A stretch of 64,000 nucleotides of DNA from the NCBI RefSeq assembly GCF_001458735.1, contig NZ_CZQA01000008.1, forward strand, positions 186,001-250,000, in the 5' to 3' direction. Position 1 is the stretch's first letter, and every line of letters starts with the position of its first letter. Under the pieces are notes generated by a model. It saw only the letters and a list, made by a program, of their open reading frames with translations, did no database searches and was not told where the DNA came from. Of the stretch, positions 44,179 through 53,398 are shown one piece after another. Both the position numbers and the translations under genes were made by a program. This DNA comes from Candidatus Nitrospira nitrosa (lineage in GTDB: Bacteria > Nitrospirota > Nitrospiria > Nitrospirales > Nitrospiraceae).

Positions 44179-45162
44179 TTACGAGTAGTACGGTTTGCTC
44201 GCATCTGGATCTTTCTCTAACGTATTGATGCTGACGTGTGGCCATCTAATAAGACCAGGGCAGCAGCCTGGGAACCCGTCCCTCCGCGGAAAGAAATCCA
44301 ACATAACCACCTGCAAATATTGCAGACGGAGCTTCGGATCTCCATACTTATCCTTCTCTGCTAATTCCTGAATCCAAAATATCGACTTCATGACGGTCGC
44401 ATTAGCCTTTCTCACGACAAACGGAATGTTTGTAATGCCACCCGTTGGATTCGTCGTGTCAACAGTCAGTGTCGTTGTCCTATCAACAGCAACACCTTTG
44501 TTGGCAAGTTCAAGCAGGACATGCGTCGCCGTTGGGTCGAATCCAGGGAATCCTGGGGCGGTTACCGTTCCTTTGAACGGGCTGTCATGGAATTTCTTAT
44601 AGGGGCTCAAGTAGCGGTTACCATCGAGGTCTTGAGTGACCCCTTCCGGCAAGCTATTGATATGGGGAATGCATGATGCACCCGTGTGTTCACTGCTCTG
44701 TCCTAAGGCCAACACCGAATCGCCATGGGGAATCGTCGCGAGACGCGCGATATTCAGGCCATCGGTGATCTGGTTCTTCAGATGCAGCCACAAGCCCGGC
44801 TCATGGTGAATTGCGAGGCCAGCAAGACCTGCCAACCCGCCGCTGTCAGGGGAATCGGTAGCCGCGACTTGCTGAATCGTCTGCTGATAATCTACCGTGA
44901 CAACAAATTGATCGGTTTGGACGGTAGGGTTATTCTTCTCGACGCCGCGGTTCGGCACATTGTCATCCACCAACTTAAACTCAAGCTGTTCGTTATATTG
45001 ATTGAGCAGCAGCCGATAATCCAGGGGACTCGGCGCCGTTGCAAACGGCAGTGCGATCATGTTCCATCCACGGCCCTCGCTTTTCCATACGCCAGGCAGT
45101 AGCTTTAGCGGTCCAAGATTCGGTTCATTCTTTTTTGCCTCTGCATGATCCTGAGGTGACAT
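44179..45162 (-). CDS. Heme-binding-type beta-barrel protein (tentative)
   Basis: The 327-residue protein opens with LGPLKLLPGVWKSEGRGWNMIALPF, like the GxW motif of nitrobindin and fatty-acid-binding-type barrels, and continues in alternating beta segments with no helix-rich part. A histidine-bearing segment (AGLAIHHEPGLWLHLKNQ) follows. It has no signal peptide. The barrel assignment is moderate and heme binding is a guess. An AAGGAGATATTGCG ribosome-binding region precedes the ATG. It is convergent with the phosphoesterase gene. Confidence 0.5.
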   Translation of the reverse strand: MSPQDHAEAKKNEPNLGPLKLLPGVWKSEGRGWNMIALPFATAPSPLDYRLLLNQYNEQLEFKLVDDNVPNRGVEKNNPTVQTDQFVVTVDYQQTIQQVAATDSPDSGGLAGLAGLAIHHEPGLWLHLKNQITDGLNIARLATIPHGDSVLALGQSSEHTGASCIPHINSLPEGVTQDLDGNRYLSPYKKFHDSPFKGTVTAPGFPGFDPTATHVLLELANKGVAVDRTTTLTVDTTNPTGGITNIPFVVRKANATVMKSIFWIQELAEKDKYGDPKLRLQYLQVVMLDFFPRRDGFPGCCPGLIRWPHVSINTLEKDPDASKPYYS

Positions 45163-45683
45163 CGCAATATCTCCTTTTAAATTGATGAATTGAGCTCACG
45201 TTGCGACAACCCATATGCATCGATCCACACAGCAAGCCTCGCGAACTGCTTGATAAGGCTAAAGGCTGACCACCTCCTCCTTTCCTTGATTCCTCTATTT
45301 GCATGGCCTGCACATGAGCCCAACGGGAGTCACGAGCAACTCGACTCTTGCGTGGAGATCACATGCGCTAACAGCAAGCAAGATGCCAGTGGGATAACGA
45401 GCCGCAGCGGTACCGTGGATAGATCATTCGGATCTCTTTACTTTCAGCTGCATAGGCCTTGCGAGCTGTCATTCCCCGCCTAAGATTGGCTGCTCGGATT
45501 ACTCGGCTCTGTATCGGATATGATTCAGGAGGTGTATCGAATTGTCTAACTCGCGCCCGACTGATCATGCTTTTTGATTCGGTGATGTAGCACGATACTC
45601 ATGATGGAACGGTGAGGGTCAGCTTAAAGAGTGGAAAATCAATGAGGCGGTACTGTTCACCTTCGAGTCACTCCGACGGTGAC
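45163..45683. other. Long spacer without a gene
   Basis: Between the beta-barrel gene and the DUF3422 gene I find no supported gene, RNA or repeat. A GGAGGTG at about 45524 on the plus strand is not followed by an open frame. The upstream region of the barrel gene must hold its promoter, but I cannot point to it. Confidence 0.5.
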
Positions 45684-47063
45684 CTATTCTTCAGACTGTT
45701 GGGGTTTGTTCGCTGGCGGTTCACTCGCTAGCTTCTTGTGTAAATAGTTTTTACTGAACGTTGTCACGGCGAAGGCAAGACCGATCGCGATAGGGACGAA
45801 CACCGCCGAGGCAATATTCGCGTTCTTGAGCCAACCCATTTCCTGAAACCCTTTGAATACATATCCACAAAGTCCGGCCAGGTAATAGGCAATGACAATG
45901 ACCGACAGTCCTTCAACCGTATGCTGGAGGATCACTTGGCTCTTCGTCGTCTTGTCGACGCTCTGGAGGAGCGTCAGATTTTGCGACTCCACGATCAAGT
46001 CGATACGAGTACGAATAATCGCAATGATGCCTTCAAATCCGCCGCGAAGCGTATCGATCCGACGCAAGAGTTGTTGATACCCGTCTGCCACGCCGGTAAT
46101 ACCTCCCAACACATAGTCGGAAATGGGACGGTAGGAGGCGGTGGGTTGCTCCGCCAATGATGCTAACGTGGCATGCACGATCTTATCATACGGAATCGAG
46201 GCCGACAGTTCGAAGTGCAACTTACCGGCCATACGATTGGTTTTCAGCAAGTCTTGCGTGAGACTGTTCAACCATCGCTGCAACGTCTCAGAATTGGCGT
46301 GCCCGATATGCCCCGTAATGATTTCTCGCTGCTGGAGGTGCACCTGTTCGAATTTATAGACCTGATCGATCGCGGCAGAGAACAGCGGTTTCTGCATCAG
46401 CAGGAGATGGTAGTAGGTTTCGATCCGCACGATCGCATCCACAATATCTTTTAACCGCGAGTGGTCCCCCTGCAATGGGCCAACGCTCACCCAGTAGCGT
46501 TCTCGCCCGTGGTTGTCCGGAGTAAAACTGGTGATGACAGCAGCCTGCTCATTGAAAATTCGGCTGCCGTACAGCACAGGCCCCGGCAACTGCCCTCGCA
46601 CCTCATCCCGAGAAGGTAGAGCGCCCATTTTCAGAATGATATCCAACCGGCAGACGACAGAACCAAGGGGTGTCAACGATACGGGTGCAGCTGGGAACGT
46701 GAGTGGCCCAAACGTGAGCAGACTCGTCATGGATGAAGGCACATGCCAAAATTGGTAGTTGTAGTATTCCGTATGGGCTTGCCAGATGAGAATGAGGCGG
46801 TCTCCGTTTTCGGCCTCCTTCACTCCGTAGCCAAAATTGTCTCGCAGCTCAATCCGATCCTCAGGAACGTCGAATCGTTTCAGTAACGACTGAAATTCAG
46901 CTCGGCTGGCTGGGCGATCTGCGGGCGGATCGGACATGCGAAACGCTTCGAACTGTACATGGGCCGGCACACGAAGCCACTCGCTGATCGGCTGATGCGG
47001 TTGCTCGTGTAACTTCCGTAAGAAGGCGTCAGAACCCGATTGCACTCCGTCCGACTGACTCAC
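45684..47063 (-). CDS. DUF3422 membrane-anchored protein
   Basis: The 459-residue protein matches DUF3422: SEWLRVPAHVQFEAFRMSDPP, a central helical part (QREIITGHIGHANSETLQRW, YRPISDYVLGGITGV) and two C-terminal membrane helices (about 383-405 and 423-441). The soluble part should face the cytoplasm. The domain has no known function, although its layout resembles CorA-like transport proteins with a C-terminal membrane pair. The start is GTG with a GGGAGGGAA site. The 229 bases before the next gene hold nothing clear. Confidence 0.85.
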   Translation of the reverse strand: MSQSDGVQSGSDAFLRKLHEQPHQPISEWLRVPAHVQFEAFRMSDPPADRPASRAEFQSLLKRFDVPEDRIELRDNFGYGVKEAENGDRLILIWQAHTEYYNYQFWHVPSSMTSLLTFGPLTFPAAPVSLTPLGSVVCRLDIILKMGALPSRDEVRGQLPGPVLYGSRIFNEQAAVITSFTPDNHGRERYWVSVGPLQGDHSRLKDIVDAIVRIETYYHLLLMQKPLFSAAIDQVYKFEQVHLQQREIITGHIGHANSETLQRWLNSLTQDLLKTNRMAGKLHFELSASIPYDKIVHATLASLAEQPTASYRPISDYVLGGITGVADGYQQLLRRIDTLRGGFEGIIAIIRTRIDLIVESQNLTLLQSVDKTTKSQVILQHTVEGLSVIVIAYYLAGLCGYVFKGFQEMGWLKNANIASAVFVPIAIGLAFAVTTFSKNYLHKKLASEPPANKPQQSEE

Positions 47064-47292
47064 ATCGATTCCCTCCCCAATCCAATACTAGCCCACCACC
47101 CCACGCTTCCCATGCCACCGGCATCAGGCTACGGCAGGATTACGCTCCTGGAGAAACACCCCTGTCCCCACCCGGGTGCGGCTTGGCCAGGGAACAAGCC
47201 ACAGGCGACCAAGATCTGCATGACCCTATCATCCGGCGCTGTCACGTTCAATGATTCGGTGGTCGGTTCAGCTGGTGACGGGACGAGAGAGT

Positions 47293-47853
47293 TTAATTGC
47301 AGGATGGATCGAACGGCATCTCCGCGTATGGCTGATAGGCTTCGCCCAACGTGCACAGGATGTCTCCCCACACACGCGTCGGATCCTTTTCAAACACCGC
47401 CTGTGGGTCGGCAGGGAGAATCATCCACGAGCCGGTTTTCATCTCGCCTTCCAGCTGCCCAGGTCCCCATCCAGAATAGCCAAGATAGGCCCTGAAGAAT
47501 TCCTTGGTGCCGGTCTCAGTGAGAATGCGCTCAACCATCCCGATATCCCCACCAAGGCAAACTCCGTCAAAAACATGGTGGGCATTGTCCGGAAACTGGT
47601 CGCCCCGGTAGAGCAACATCACCTGGTTGGTTTGTACGGGGCCGCCAGCATAGAGGACATGCCCTGTACCTTCAAGAACTGGAATCTGCGGCAGGGCTTC
47701 AGAAATGGACATGGCCGTAGGCCGATTCACAATGACACCCAGTGCGCCCTCCGGTCCATGCTCGCACAACAACACCACGGTCTGGCGAAAATTTGGGTCG
47801 CGCAGCCCTGGAGCGGCGATCAGAAACATGCCCTTCCGGAGTTCCGTGCTCAT
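47293..47853 (-). CDS. YqgE/AlgH family protein (UPF0301)
   Basis: This 186-residue protein matches UPF0301: LRKGMFLIAAPGLRDPNFRQTVVLLCEHG, GALGVIVNRPT, VLYAGGPVQ and YSGWGPGQLEGE. The AlgH name comes from Pseudomonas, where it affects alginate gene expression, but the biochemical role is unknown. ATG at 47853 with a TAGGA site is preferred to the longer frame from 47889. It lies downstream of the nitrilase gene. Confidence 0.93.
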   Translation of the reverse strand: MSTELRKGMFLIAAPGLRDPNFRQTVVLLCEHGPEGALGVIVNRPTAMSISEALPQIPVLEGTGHVLYAGGPVQTNQVMLLYRGDQFPDNAHHVFDGVCLGGDIGMVERILTETGTKEFFRAYLGYSGWGPGQLEGEMKTGSWMILPADPQAVFEKDPTRVWGDILCTLGEAYQPYAEMPFDPSCN

Positions 47854-47925
47854 GAGCGAAATCCTACCCTGCGCATGCGACTTGCGCAAGCTCTAGGCTT
47901 CTCTCGGCAAAATACATGTGAGAGG

Positions 47926-48717
47926 TTATAACTTGTACAGGGATGCACGTCGGTCGCGAAGCAAATCGTTGTAGCGATTAAGACTCTTATTGCGGGCTTC
48001 AGCCGGATCGATTTCAATGATGGTCAGTTCTTCTTTGTCACGAGCCGCTCGCCGTGTGATCACGCCTTTCGGTGTGACGATTTCACTCTGGCCGATATAG
48101 GTCAATGGATCCTTCCCACCGCGCGCTTCCCGACCGATACGATTGCACGTGACGGCAAAGACTCGATTTTCAAGGCACCGAACAGGCATTGAATCCGGGC
48201 AGTTCGGCAAGACGAGGTTCGAGGGATGGCAAATAATCTCGGCACCCTGTATCGCCAATGTCCGGGCAGCCTCCGGATAGTACCAATCGAAACAAATCAT
48301 GACACCGATCTTGGCGACGCCGATATCCCACACCAGAAATCCGGAATCACCCGGTGTGAAGAACTGGGTCTCTTCGTAAAACAGATGGGTTTTTCGATAA
48401 CATCCCAGAAAGCCCGAGGGCCCCACGACCACAGCGGAGTTATAACAGACTGATCCGGATCGCTCGGGAAGTCCTGCCACAAGATGCATCTTGCGGCGTT
48501 TTGCGATATCGACCAGCCGACGAACCGTCGGGCCATCGGGGACCGGCTCGGCTAATCTCTGGGCCTCTTCGCGAGACACGAATTGATAGCCTGACGCAAA
48601 CAATTCAGGGAGCACGAGAAGGTCGGCGTCCGCCTGCTCCAGCTTTGCCGCCGCCGCATCAAGATTCGCGGCGACTTCGCCGAACTGCGGATCAAACTGG
48701 TAATACCCGACTCTCAC
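47926..48717 (-). CDS. Carbon-nitrogen hydrolase (nitrilase superfamily)
   Basis: The 263-residue protein has the Glu-Lys-Cys triad of the superfamily: E in VLPELFASGY, K in YRKTHLF and C in VMICFDWYYPEAAR. It resembles omega-amidase and N-carbamoyl amidase-type members that release ammonia from amides. The exact substrate is open. It starts 91 bases after smbP and ends 72 bases before yqgE. Confidence 0.93.
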   Translation of the reverse strand: MRVGYYQFDPQFGEVAANLDAAAAKLEQADADLLVLPELFASGYQFVSREEAQRLAEPVPDGPTVRRLVDIAKRRKMHLVAGLPERSGSVCYNSAVVVGPSGFLGCYRKTHLFYEETQFFTPGDSGFLVWDIGVAKIGVMICFDWYYPEAARTLAIQGAEIICHPSNLVLPNCPDSMPVRCLENRVFAVTCNRIGREARGGKDPLTYIGQSEIVTPKGVITRRAARDKEELTIIEIDPAEARNKSLNRYNDLLRDRRASLYKL

Positions 48718-48742
48718 AAAACGCTCCGTTTCATAGAAGAAC

Positions 48743-48759
48743 GGGCAGGGCTCCTGCCC
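48743..48759. terminator. GC-rich hairpin between smbP-like and nitrilase genes
   Basis: GGGCAGG and CCTGCCC pair around a 3-base loop. It is positioned where a terminator for the SmbP-like gene would be, with only GTTCTTCT after it on the minus strand. Confidence 0.35.
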
Positions 48760-48808
48760 TACCCGTTCCGACTCACGGTTGTCAATCGACGACGATCAAC
48801 TTTTGGAG

Positions 48809-49156
48809 TTACTTCACTTCAGCCAGATGCGTCGCGCCGCCGTCAGCATGTTCCGTGCAGGCATCCGCATGACCAGCTTTGCCATGCTTCACCGCTTCCG
48901 TCAGGTGCTTCACCCCTTCAAGTAAATGCGGGTTTTTCCCACCCGCAGCCGTCGCATGCTTCAGCGCCTCTTCTGCATGTTGCACACAGGCGTCCGCATG
49001 GCCTTCTTTGCCATGCGAGGCCGCACCCTTCGCATGTTCGACCGCTTCCGCCACATGCTTGTCACCGGCCAGCGCGAGACTATTCGACACCGGAGCCCCG
49101 AGCAACAAGCCCCCCCCAATCACCACTAATACACAACGAAGGATTCTTCTCATCAT
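48809..49156 (-). CDS. SmbP-like His-rich metal-binding protein
   Basis: The 115-residue precursor has a signal peptide (about residues 1-29, cut near LALA) and a mature helical part with many evenly spaced histidines: HVAEAVEHAKGAASHGKEGH, HAEEALKHA, HLTEAVKHGKAGH. The heptad-like H-x(2-3)-A-x-x-H pattern is that of Nitrosomonas europaea SmbP, a periplasmic copper-binding protein. Copper handling is therefore the likely role. The copper-rich physiology of nitrifiers would fit, but this is inference. Confidence 0.8.
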   Translation of the reverse strand: MMRRILRCVLVVIGGGLLLGAPVSNSLALAGDKHVAEAVEHAKGAASHGKEGHADACVQHAEEALKHATAAGGKNPHLLEGVKHLTEAVKHGKAGHADACTEHADGGATHLAEVK

Positions 49157-49242
49157 GGCTGCCTCCTTGATGGGTGAAGATTCATCATTCGCAATAATGC
49201 GACGACCTATGAATTCACCTTACACAGCGTGTCTCACGACTG

Positions 49243-50160
49243 TCAAGAATGTTGGGGGAACGAGGAAAATCCAAGAATTCTCTGCAGCGCCTGCAAATCC
49301 TTCTCGACCGGGGCGGCGAAGTCCCGACTCCACTCCCACCATGATCCTGGATAGTTGCTGACCTTTGGATACCCCACCAGCTTGAGAATAAAGTAGAGCC
49401 AGGCTGATCGTACCCCACCGGTACAGTAGCATACAACGTCTTGGTCGGGGTGGATTCCCTTGGCCAGCAACATCTCCTGAATCACGGTAACGTCCTTGAT
49501 CGTGGCATCCTTATTTAAAAATCCGTTCCACGCCAGATGAATGGCTGATGGAATATGTCCCGGTCGTGGAATCCCCGACAATTCTTTCCCTAGATATTCT
49601 TCCACACTCCGAGCATCCAGAATGGCCGTCTGAGGATGGGGCATGTCCACAATCGTTTTCAGATCGTCTTTTACCATCATCAACGCGGGCACCGGTCGCG
49701 CTGTAAAGTTACCCATTGCTGACGACACCGGCCCATGCTCAAAGGGCCGCTGCTCTGCCGTCCATTTCACCCATCCTCCATCCAGAATACGCAGCCGTTG
49801 GTGCCCCAGATACTCCAACATCCAAAACATCCGTCCTTCATCGCCCCAATTGTCGAAGGGGTTCGAGTAGATCACGACATCGCTGTCGTGATTGATTCCA
49901 AGACGACGAAGGATCTCTTCAATCTGACGAAAATCTGGATTGAGCAATCCCTTCGCCACAGCCTTGGGGTCACTGTATTCATGCCACGTCGAATGGACGG
50001 CCCCCGGGATATGGCCACCGAATTCATAGGCCGCTCGGCCCCGCACGTCGATGACGACCAAACCAGGTTTCCCCAATTGCCCTTGAAGTGTGTCGGTATC
50101 GATCAAGAATGGGTGGTTCACGATATCATTCCTCTTATAAACCAGTTGTGCTGGATTCAT
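49243..50160 (-). CDS. Tandem rhodanese sulfurtransferase (SseA-like)
   Basis: The 305-residue protein has two rhodanese domains. The first (about residues 17-135) lacks the cysteine at its loop (YSNPFDNWGDEG). The second (about 165-290) has the active loop CYCTGGVRSAW. This layout is shared with thiosulfate and 3-mercaptopyruvate sulfurtransferases; the loop CTGGVR does not decide between them. It starts where the deacetylase-fold gene ends (4-base overlap). Confidence 0.92.
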   Translation of the reverse strand: MNPAQLVYKRNDIVNHPFLIDTDTLQGQLGKPGLVVIDVRGRAAYEFGGHIPGAVHSTWHEYSDPKAVAKGLLNPDFRQIEEILRRLGINHDSDVVIYSNPFDNWGDEGRMFWMLEYLGHQRLRILDGGWVKWTAEQRPFEHGPVSSAMGNFTARPVPALMMVKDDLKTIVDMPHPQTAILDARSVEEYLGKELSGIPRPGHIPSAIHLAWNGFLNKDATIKDVTVIQEMLLAKGIHPDQDVVCYCTGGVRSAWLYFILKLVGYPKVSNYPGSWWEWSRDFAAPVEKDLQALQRILGFSSFPQHS

Positions 50161-51101
50161 GCACTCACTAAGGCTTTGATGTGGGCATCCACGGAGTAGG
50201 CCAACGCAGTGAGGTTGTAGCCGCCTTCGAGCGAAGACAGGATACGGCCCTTGGCGTGGCGCTTGGCGATCCCCACAACGATGTGTGTCAGATCGGTGTA
50301 TCCAGCCTCCGTCAGCCCCATACTGGCCAAGGGATCGTCTTTGTGAGCATCGAATCCCGCTGAGATGATCACAAACTCCGGCTTGAACTCATCGGCTACA
50401 GGCACAAGCGCTTTGAGGAAGATCGCATGGTACTCCTCGTCCCCCTCCCCGGCCTCCATCGGCACATTGATGGTGAATCCTTCCCCAGATCCCTCACCTC
50501 GCTCTGTCCCTCGACCTGTCCCGGGATAATGCGGGTACTGGTGCGTACTGAAAAAAAACACGGAGGGATCATCCTCAAAACTGTGCTGTGTCCCATTGCC
50601 ATGATGCACATCCCAATCGACGATCAGGACCCTGGTAAGCCCGTATTGTTTTTGGACATAGCGCGCCGCAATCGCAACGTTGTTGAAGAGGCAAAACCCC
50701 ATCGCTCGACCGGCTTCGGCATGGTGCCCGGGAGGCCTGACCGCACAAAAGACATGGTCCACCTGATGGGCCATAATGGCATCGACCGCCGCCAATGCAC
50801 CACCTGCCGCAAGATAAGCGGCATGCAACGAGCCCGACGACATCGATGTATCGGGATCGAGTGAGACACGTCCGTCCTTCGGCGCATGCCGATTCAGCGA
50901 CGCCACATAAGCCGGCGTATGTACCTGTGTGATCCATTCATCTTCGGCTCGTCGAGGCTCGATGCGAGTCAGTTGAGCGGCAGTCCCACTCTCCTCCAAT
51001 CGCTGCATGATCGCACGAAGCCTGTTGGGTGATTCCGGATGTCCCGGACCCATGTCATGCTCAAGATAGGCAGGATGATAAACGAGACCGGTTTTTCCCA
51101 T
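50157..51101 (-). CDS. Histone deacetylase-family (AcuC-like) amidohydrolase
   Basis: The 314-residue protein has the zinc-deacetylase core: HH dyad in RPPGHHAEAG, zinc ligands D and H in VDWDVHHGNG and D in SAGFDAHKDDP, and the late tyrosine in GGYNLTALA. Bacterial members deacetylate acetyl-CoA synthetase (AcuC), acetylpolyamines or other acetylamides; which of these applies is not decidable. ATG at 51101 (MGKTGLVYHP) is chosen over a frame from 51143. It is translationally coupled to the rhodanese gene. Confidence 0.93.
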   Translation of the reverse strand: MGKTGLVYHPAYLEHDMGPGHPESPNRLRAIMQRLEESGTAAQLTRIEPRRAEDEWITQVHTPAYVASLNRHAPKDGRVSLDPDTSMSSGSLHAAYLAAGGALAAVDAIMAHQVDHVFCAVRPPGHHAEAGRAMGFCLFNNVAIAARYVQKQYGLTRVLIVDWDVHHGNGTQHSFEDDPSVFFFSTHQYPHYPGTGRGTERGEGSGEGFTINVPMEAGEGDEEYHAIFLKALVPVADEFKPEFVIISAGFDAHKDDPLASMGLTEAGYTDLTHIVVGIAKRHAKGRILSSLEGGYNLTALAYSVDAHIKALVSA

Positions 51102-51229
51102 GACGACGTCGCAAAACGAGAGATGGAAAAGGTACAACCCCAAGCTGATATATCGTCAGATTAGCACGCAAGAAAGTTCATAGACAATGTACCAACGGCG
51201 CTGCTATCGTCCTCACACGGAGGAAGACC

Positions 51230-51541
51230 ATGCCGAATCCAAGGATTGAACCGCTCAAGAAAGTACTCGCCATCGATCCGAACGACGACGTAGCCTGGTT
51301 TGGCTTGGGGAAAGCCTATATGGACGATGGGAATTTTGAAGAAGCCGCGAAAGCCCTGCGGCAATGTGTGACTGTGAAACCCACCTATTCCGCCGCCTAC
51401 TTTGCACTGGCGCAGTCACTTCACAAGCTGAACCAGATCGACGAATGCCGAGCCGTCTGCGCCACCGGCATCGATGTCTCGACTAAGAACGGCGATGCCA
51501 TGGTGACAAAGAATTTGGAGATGCTGAGAACCTCGCTATGA
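51230..51541 (+). CDS. Small TPR protein
   Basis: The 103-residue protein consists of two to three TPR helical pairs (LAIDPNDDVAWFGLGKAYMDDGNFEEAAKAL, KPTYSAAYFALAQSLHKLNQIDECR) and no other domain. It should mediate protein contacts. A GGAGG site precedes the ATG. It overlaps the end of the convergent gene at 51536 by six bases. Confidence 0.85.
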   Translation: MPNPRIEPLKKVLAIDPNDDVAWFGLGKAYMDDGNFEEAAKALRQCVTVKPTYSAAYFALAQSLHKLNQIDECRAVCATGIDVSTKNGDAMVTKNLEMLRTSL

Positions 51542-52033
51542 CCATTGTTCAGGATTAGAGAGGTAGGTTGATATCCTTGCCTCCCACTGCTCGTTTCCAA
51601 TAGAGACCGCAACGACAGCACCGCAAGACTCAGAATAAGCGCTTGCCGGTATCGCGTTATTTAAGGCAAACCACAATGCTTCTTCAAGACTTTCGTCATC
51701 ATGCCAAGTGGTCATAATGATCGTGCTATCCGATTCCATCTGACCCAATTTGACTATAGTTTCAACTATGGTTTCATCGATCACATCATGTACGTGCTCA
51801 CAGCCTGCCCCCCATACACACACATACACAGCACCTTGATCCATGACCCAGTCCACAAGTGAAAAGAGCTTATCATCAGCAAGTGATGTCGCATCAACGG
51901 CAAGAAACAGCACGCAGTGCTGGCTATTGAATCCAAGAGTCTGAGGCAAGCGCTCTATGTGAGGAACAGCCAAAGACAGAATCTCTCTTTCCGAACTTTT
52001 TTGCCTTCCATGAGCTTGAACTCTTGAAGTCAT
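51536..52033 (-). CDS. Hypothetical acidic protein
   Basis: The 165-residue protein has an alternating strand-helix pattern with VLFLAVDATSLADDKLFSLVDW, GAVYVCVWGAGCEHVHDVID and TIIMTTWHDDESLEEALWFAL. That layout suggests a small Rossmann-like domain; I do not recognise the family. It is visibly less GC-rich than its neighbours. It is not obviously in an operon with the following minus-strand genes, which lie upstream of it. Confidence 0.5.
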   Translation of the reverse strand: MTSRVQAHGRQKSSEREILSLAVPHIERLPQTLGFNSQHCVLFLAVDATSLADDKLFSLVDWVMDQGAVYVCVWGAGCEHVHDVIDETIVETIVKLGQMESDSTIIMTTWHDDESLEEALWFALNNAIPASAYSESCGAVVAVSIGNEQWEARISTYLSNPEQWS

Positions 52034-52068
52034 TTATACTTTCTCGCGCATATTCAAGCTTGAGTGAA

Positions 52069-52914
52069 CTAAATTATTTGTCGAACAATACTCTCTTGGT
52101 ATTCGTTTAGACCAGCTAAGGCAGCCGGATTCTGAATCAACAACCGTACCCGTGGCTGGGTCTTCTGGTGCCGTGGACGCTCCACCAATTCGACATTGGC
52201 CAACCTAGTCGCCGCTTTTGACGGCAAGGACTCAACATCCCACAGTGAAATCATCACCGCGCTGATGGAACGGAGACTCATCAACAGGACCGTCACCGTG
52301 CCGGCCAACATCTTCAGGTCCAGCCAGATCGCTTCAGGCCTGGTCCCTCGGTCGCCTTGCAGATCGGCTCGCGGAATCGAGATCCCGAGAACGACGGGAT
52401 CACAGTAATCGGTAAGTTGCTTGGCCTTCTGCCTGATGCGCGCGAGAATCCGGTGCGTCAGAATCACCCCTCGATCTTCTTCCTCACCCTCGACCTCATC
52501 GAGGTGAAGCCCACGGATCGGCAACCGTTGCCGTTCCGCTGATCCCACCATGGCGGTGACTTCGACAAAAAACCAGTCACAACCAATTCTGCACTCGAGA
52601 TCCGCTGTCCGCGCACGCGATTCGGGCAAGAAGGTGACGCGGGCACCGACTCGAATCAACTGGGTGGCCAGTTCAATCTCGGCAAGTGCCGATTCCCTCA
52701 CTCCATAGTCGGCATGCGTCAAACGTCGAATGAGACGGCCCAAGCGAAGATGGCTCGATTGATCCTCACAGTGCCGATGAAGGGTCGACCACCGCTCATG
52801 GAGACTACGCGGCAGGCCTTGTTCCTCGCGCTTCCACGCGGGTACTTGCGCTGAATGCTCACCGTGAAGATGTGCAGTCAGCCTGAACGTCGTTCGTGGG
52901 CGAAATCTCGCCAT
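52069..52914 (-). CDS. Possible PD-(D/E)xK-type nuclease domain protein
   Basis: The 281-residue protein contains SALAEIELATQLIRVGARVTF, then RTADLECRIGCDWFFVEVT (about residues 107-125). The order Glu helix, D, then a strand with E-V-T resembles PD-(D/E)xK nuclease cores, with T instead of the usual lysine. The C-terminal half (ILARIRQKAKQLTD, VLGISIPRADL) is helical with strands. I do not recognise a named family and give this as a fold guess only. It begins three bases after the upstream gene ends, so the two genes form a pair. Confidence 0.5.
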   Translation of the reverse strand: MARFRPRTTFRLTAHLHGEHSAQVPAWKREEQGLPRSLHERWSTLHRHCEDQSSHLRLGRLIRRLTHADYGVRESALAEIELATQLIRVGARVTFLPESRARTADLECRIGCDWFFVEVTAMVGSAERQRLPIRGLHLDEVEGEEEDRGVILTHRILARIRQKAKQLTDYCDPVVLGISIPRADLQGDRGTRPEAIWLDLKMLAGTVTVLLMSLRSISAVMISLWDVESLPSKAATRLANVELVERPRHQKTQPRVRLLIQNPAALAGLNEYQESIVRQII

Positions 52915-52917
52915 CGC

Positions 52918-53247
52918 TCATACCGGCGCCGAGTCTTCGTCATCGTTGGTCGACAAACCGAGGGACTCCGGCCGACGCTGTGCTACCTCTTCATACAGAT
53001 CGTCCAGCCATCGTCCGGCGCAACCCAACACCTCACGGACGAGCGGTTCAGGCTGACCGGTTCGCCGGATCGTCCATTGCGACACATACTCCAAGAGCGT
53101 GTCTCGGTCAAAATGTCGACTGGACTGCGTGGCCAATGTCACAAGTTCACCTAATCCAGTATGCACGATCTCGGCGACCAGCTCTCTTCCGTACGAGGTG
53201 CTGGCCGTCACGTACTGAATCACGCGATTGATTTCTTGCTCAGTCAT
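52918..53247 (-). CDS. Hypothetical helical protein paired with the nuclease-like gene
   Basis: The 109-residue protein is acidic and helical (INRVIQYVTASTSYGRELVAEIV, REVLGCAGRWLDDLYEEVAQ) with a very acidic tail (NDDEDSAPV). No known domain. Three bases separate its stop from the start of the nuclease-like gene. Together they look like a two-gene unit. It is divergent from pepF. Confidence 0.5.
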   Translation of the reverse strand: MTEQEINRVIQYVTASTSYGRELVAEIVHTGLGELVTLATQSSRHFDRDTLLEYVSQWTIRRTGQPEPLVREVLGCAGRWLDDLYEEVAQRRPESLGLSTNDDEDSAPV

Positions 53248-53398
53248 GGCAACGACATCGAAAACCTGTCACATTCCCGGCGCCTCCGTCAATGCAGTCG
53301 GCTGCGTTCGGCCTAGCATCTCATATTTTTCTCTTCTCTCGCGTGAGCCCGATGGTATGATCGACCATTATTCTACTCATCCATTGAAGGAGTACTCC

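Noticed and set aside
45163-45683. Small RNA or gene in the spacer before DUF3422
   Set aside because: Short frames on both strands have no ribosome-binding site or motif, and no clear hairpin plus T-run is visible.
53228-53398. 57-residue N-terminal extension of PepF
   Set aside because: It overlaps the divergent gene's start region and lacks family similarity; ATG 53399 has a good AAGGAG site.
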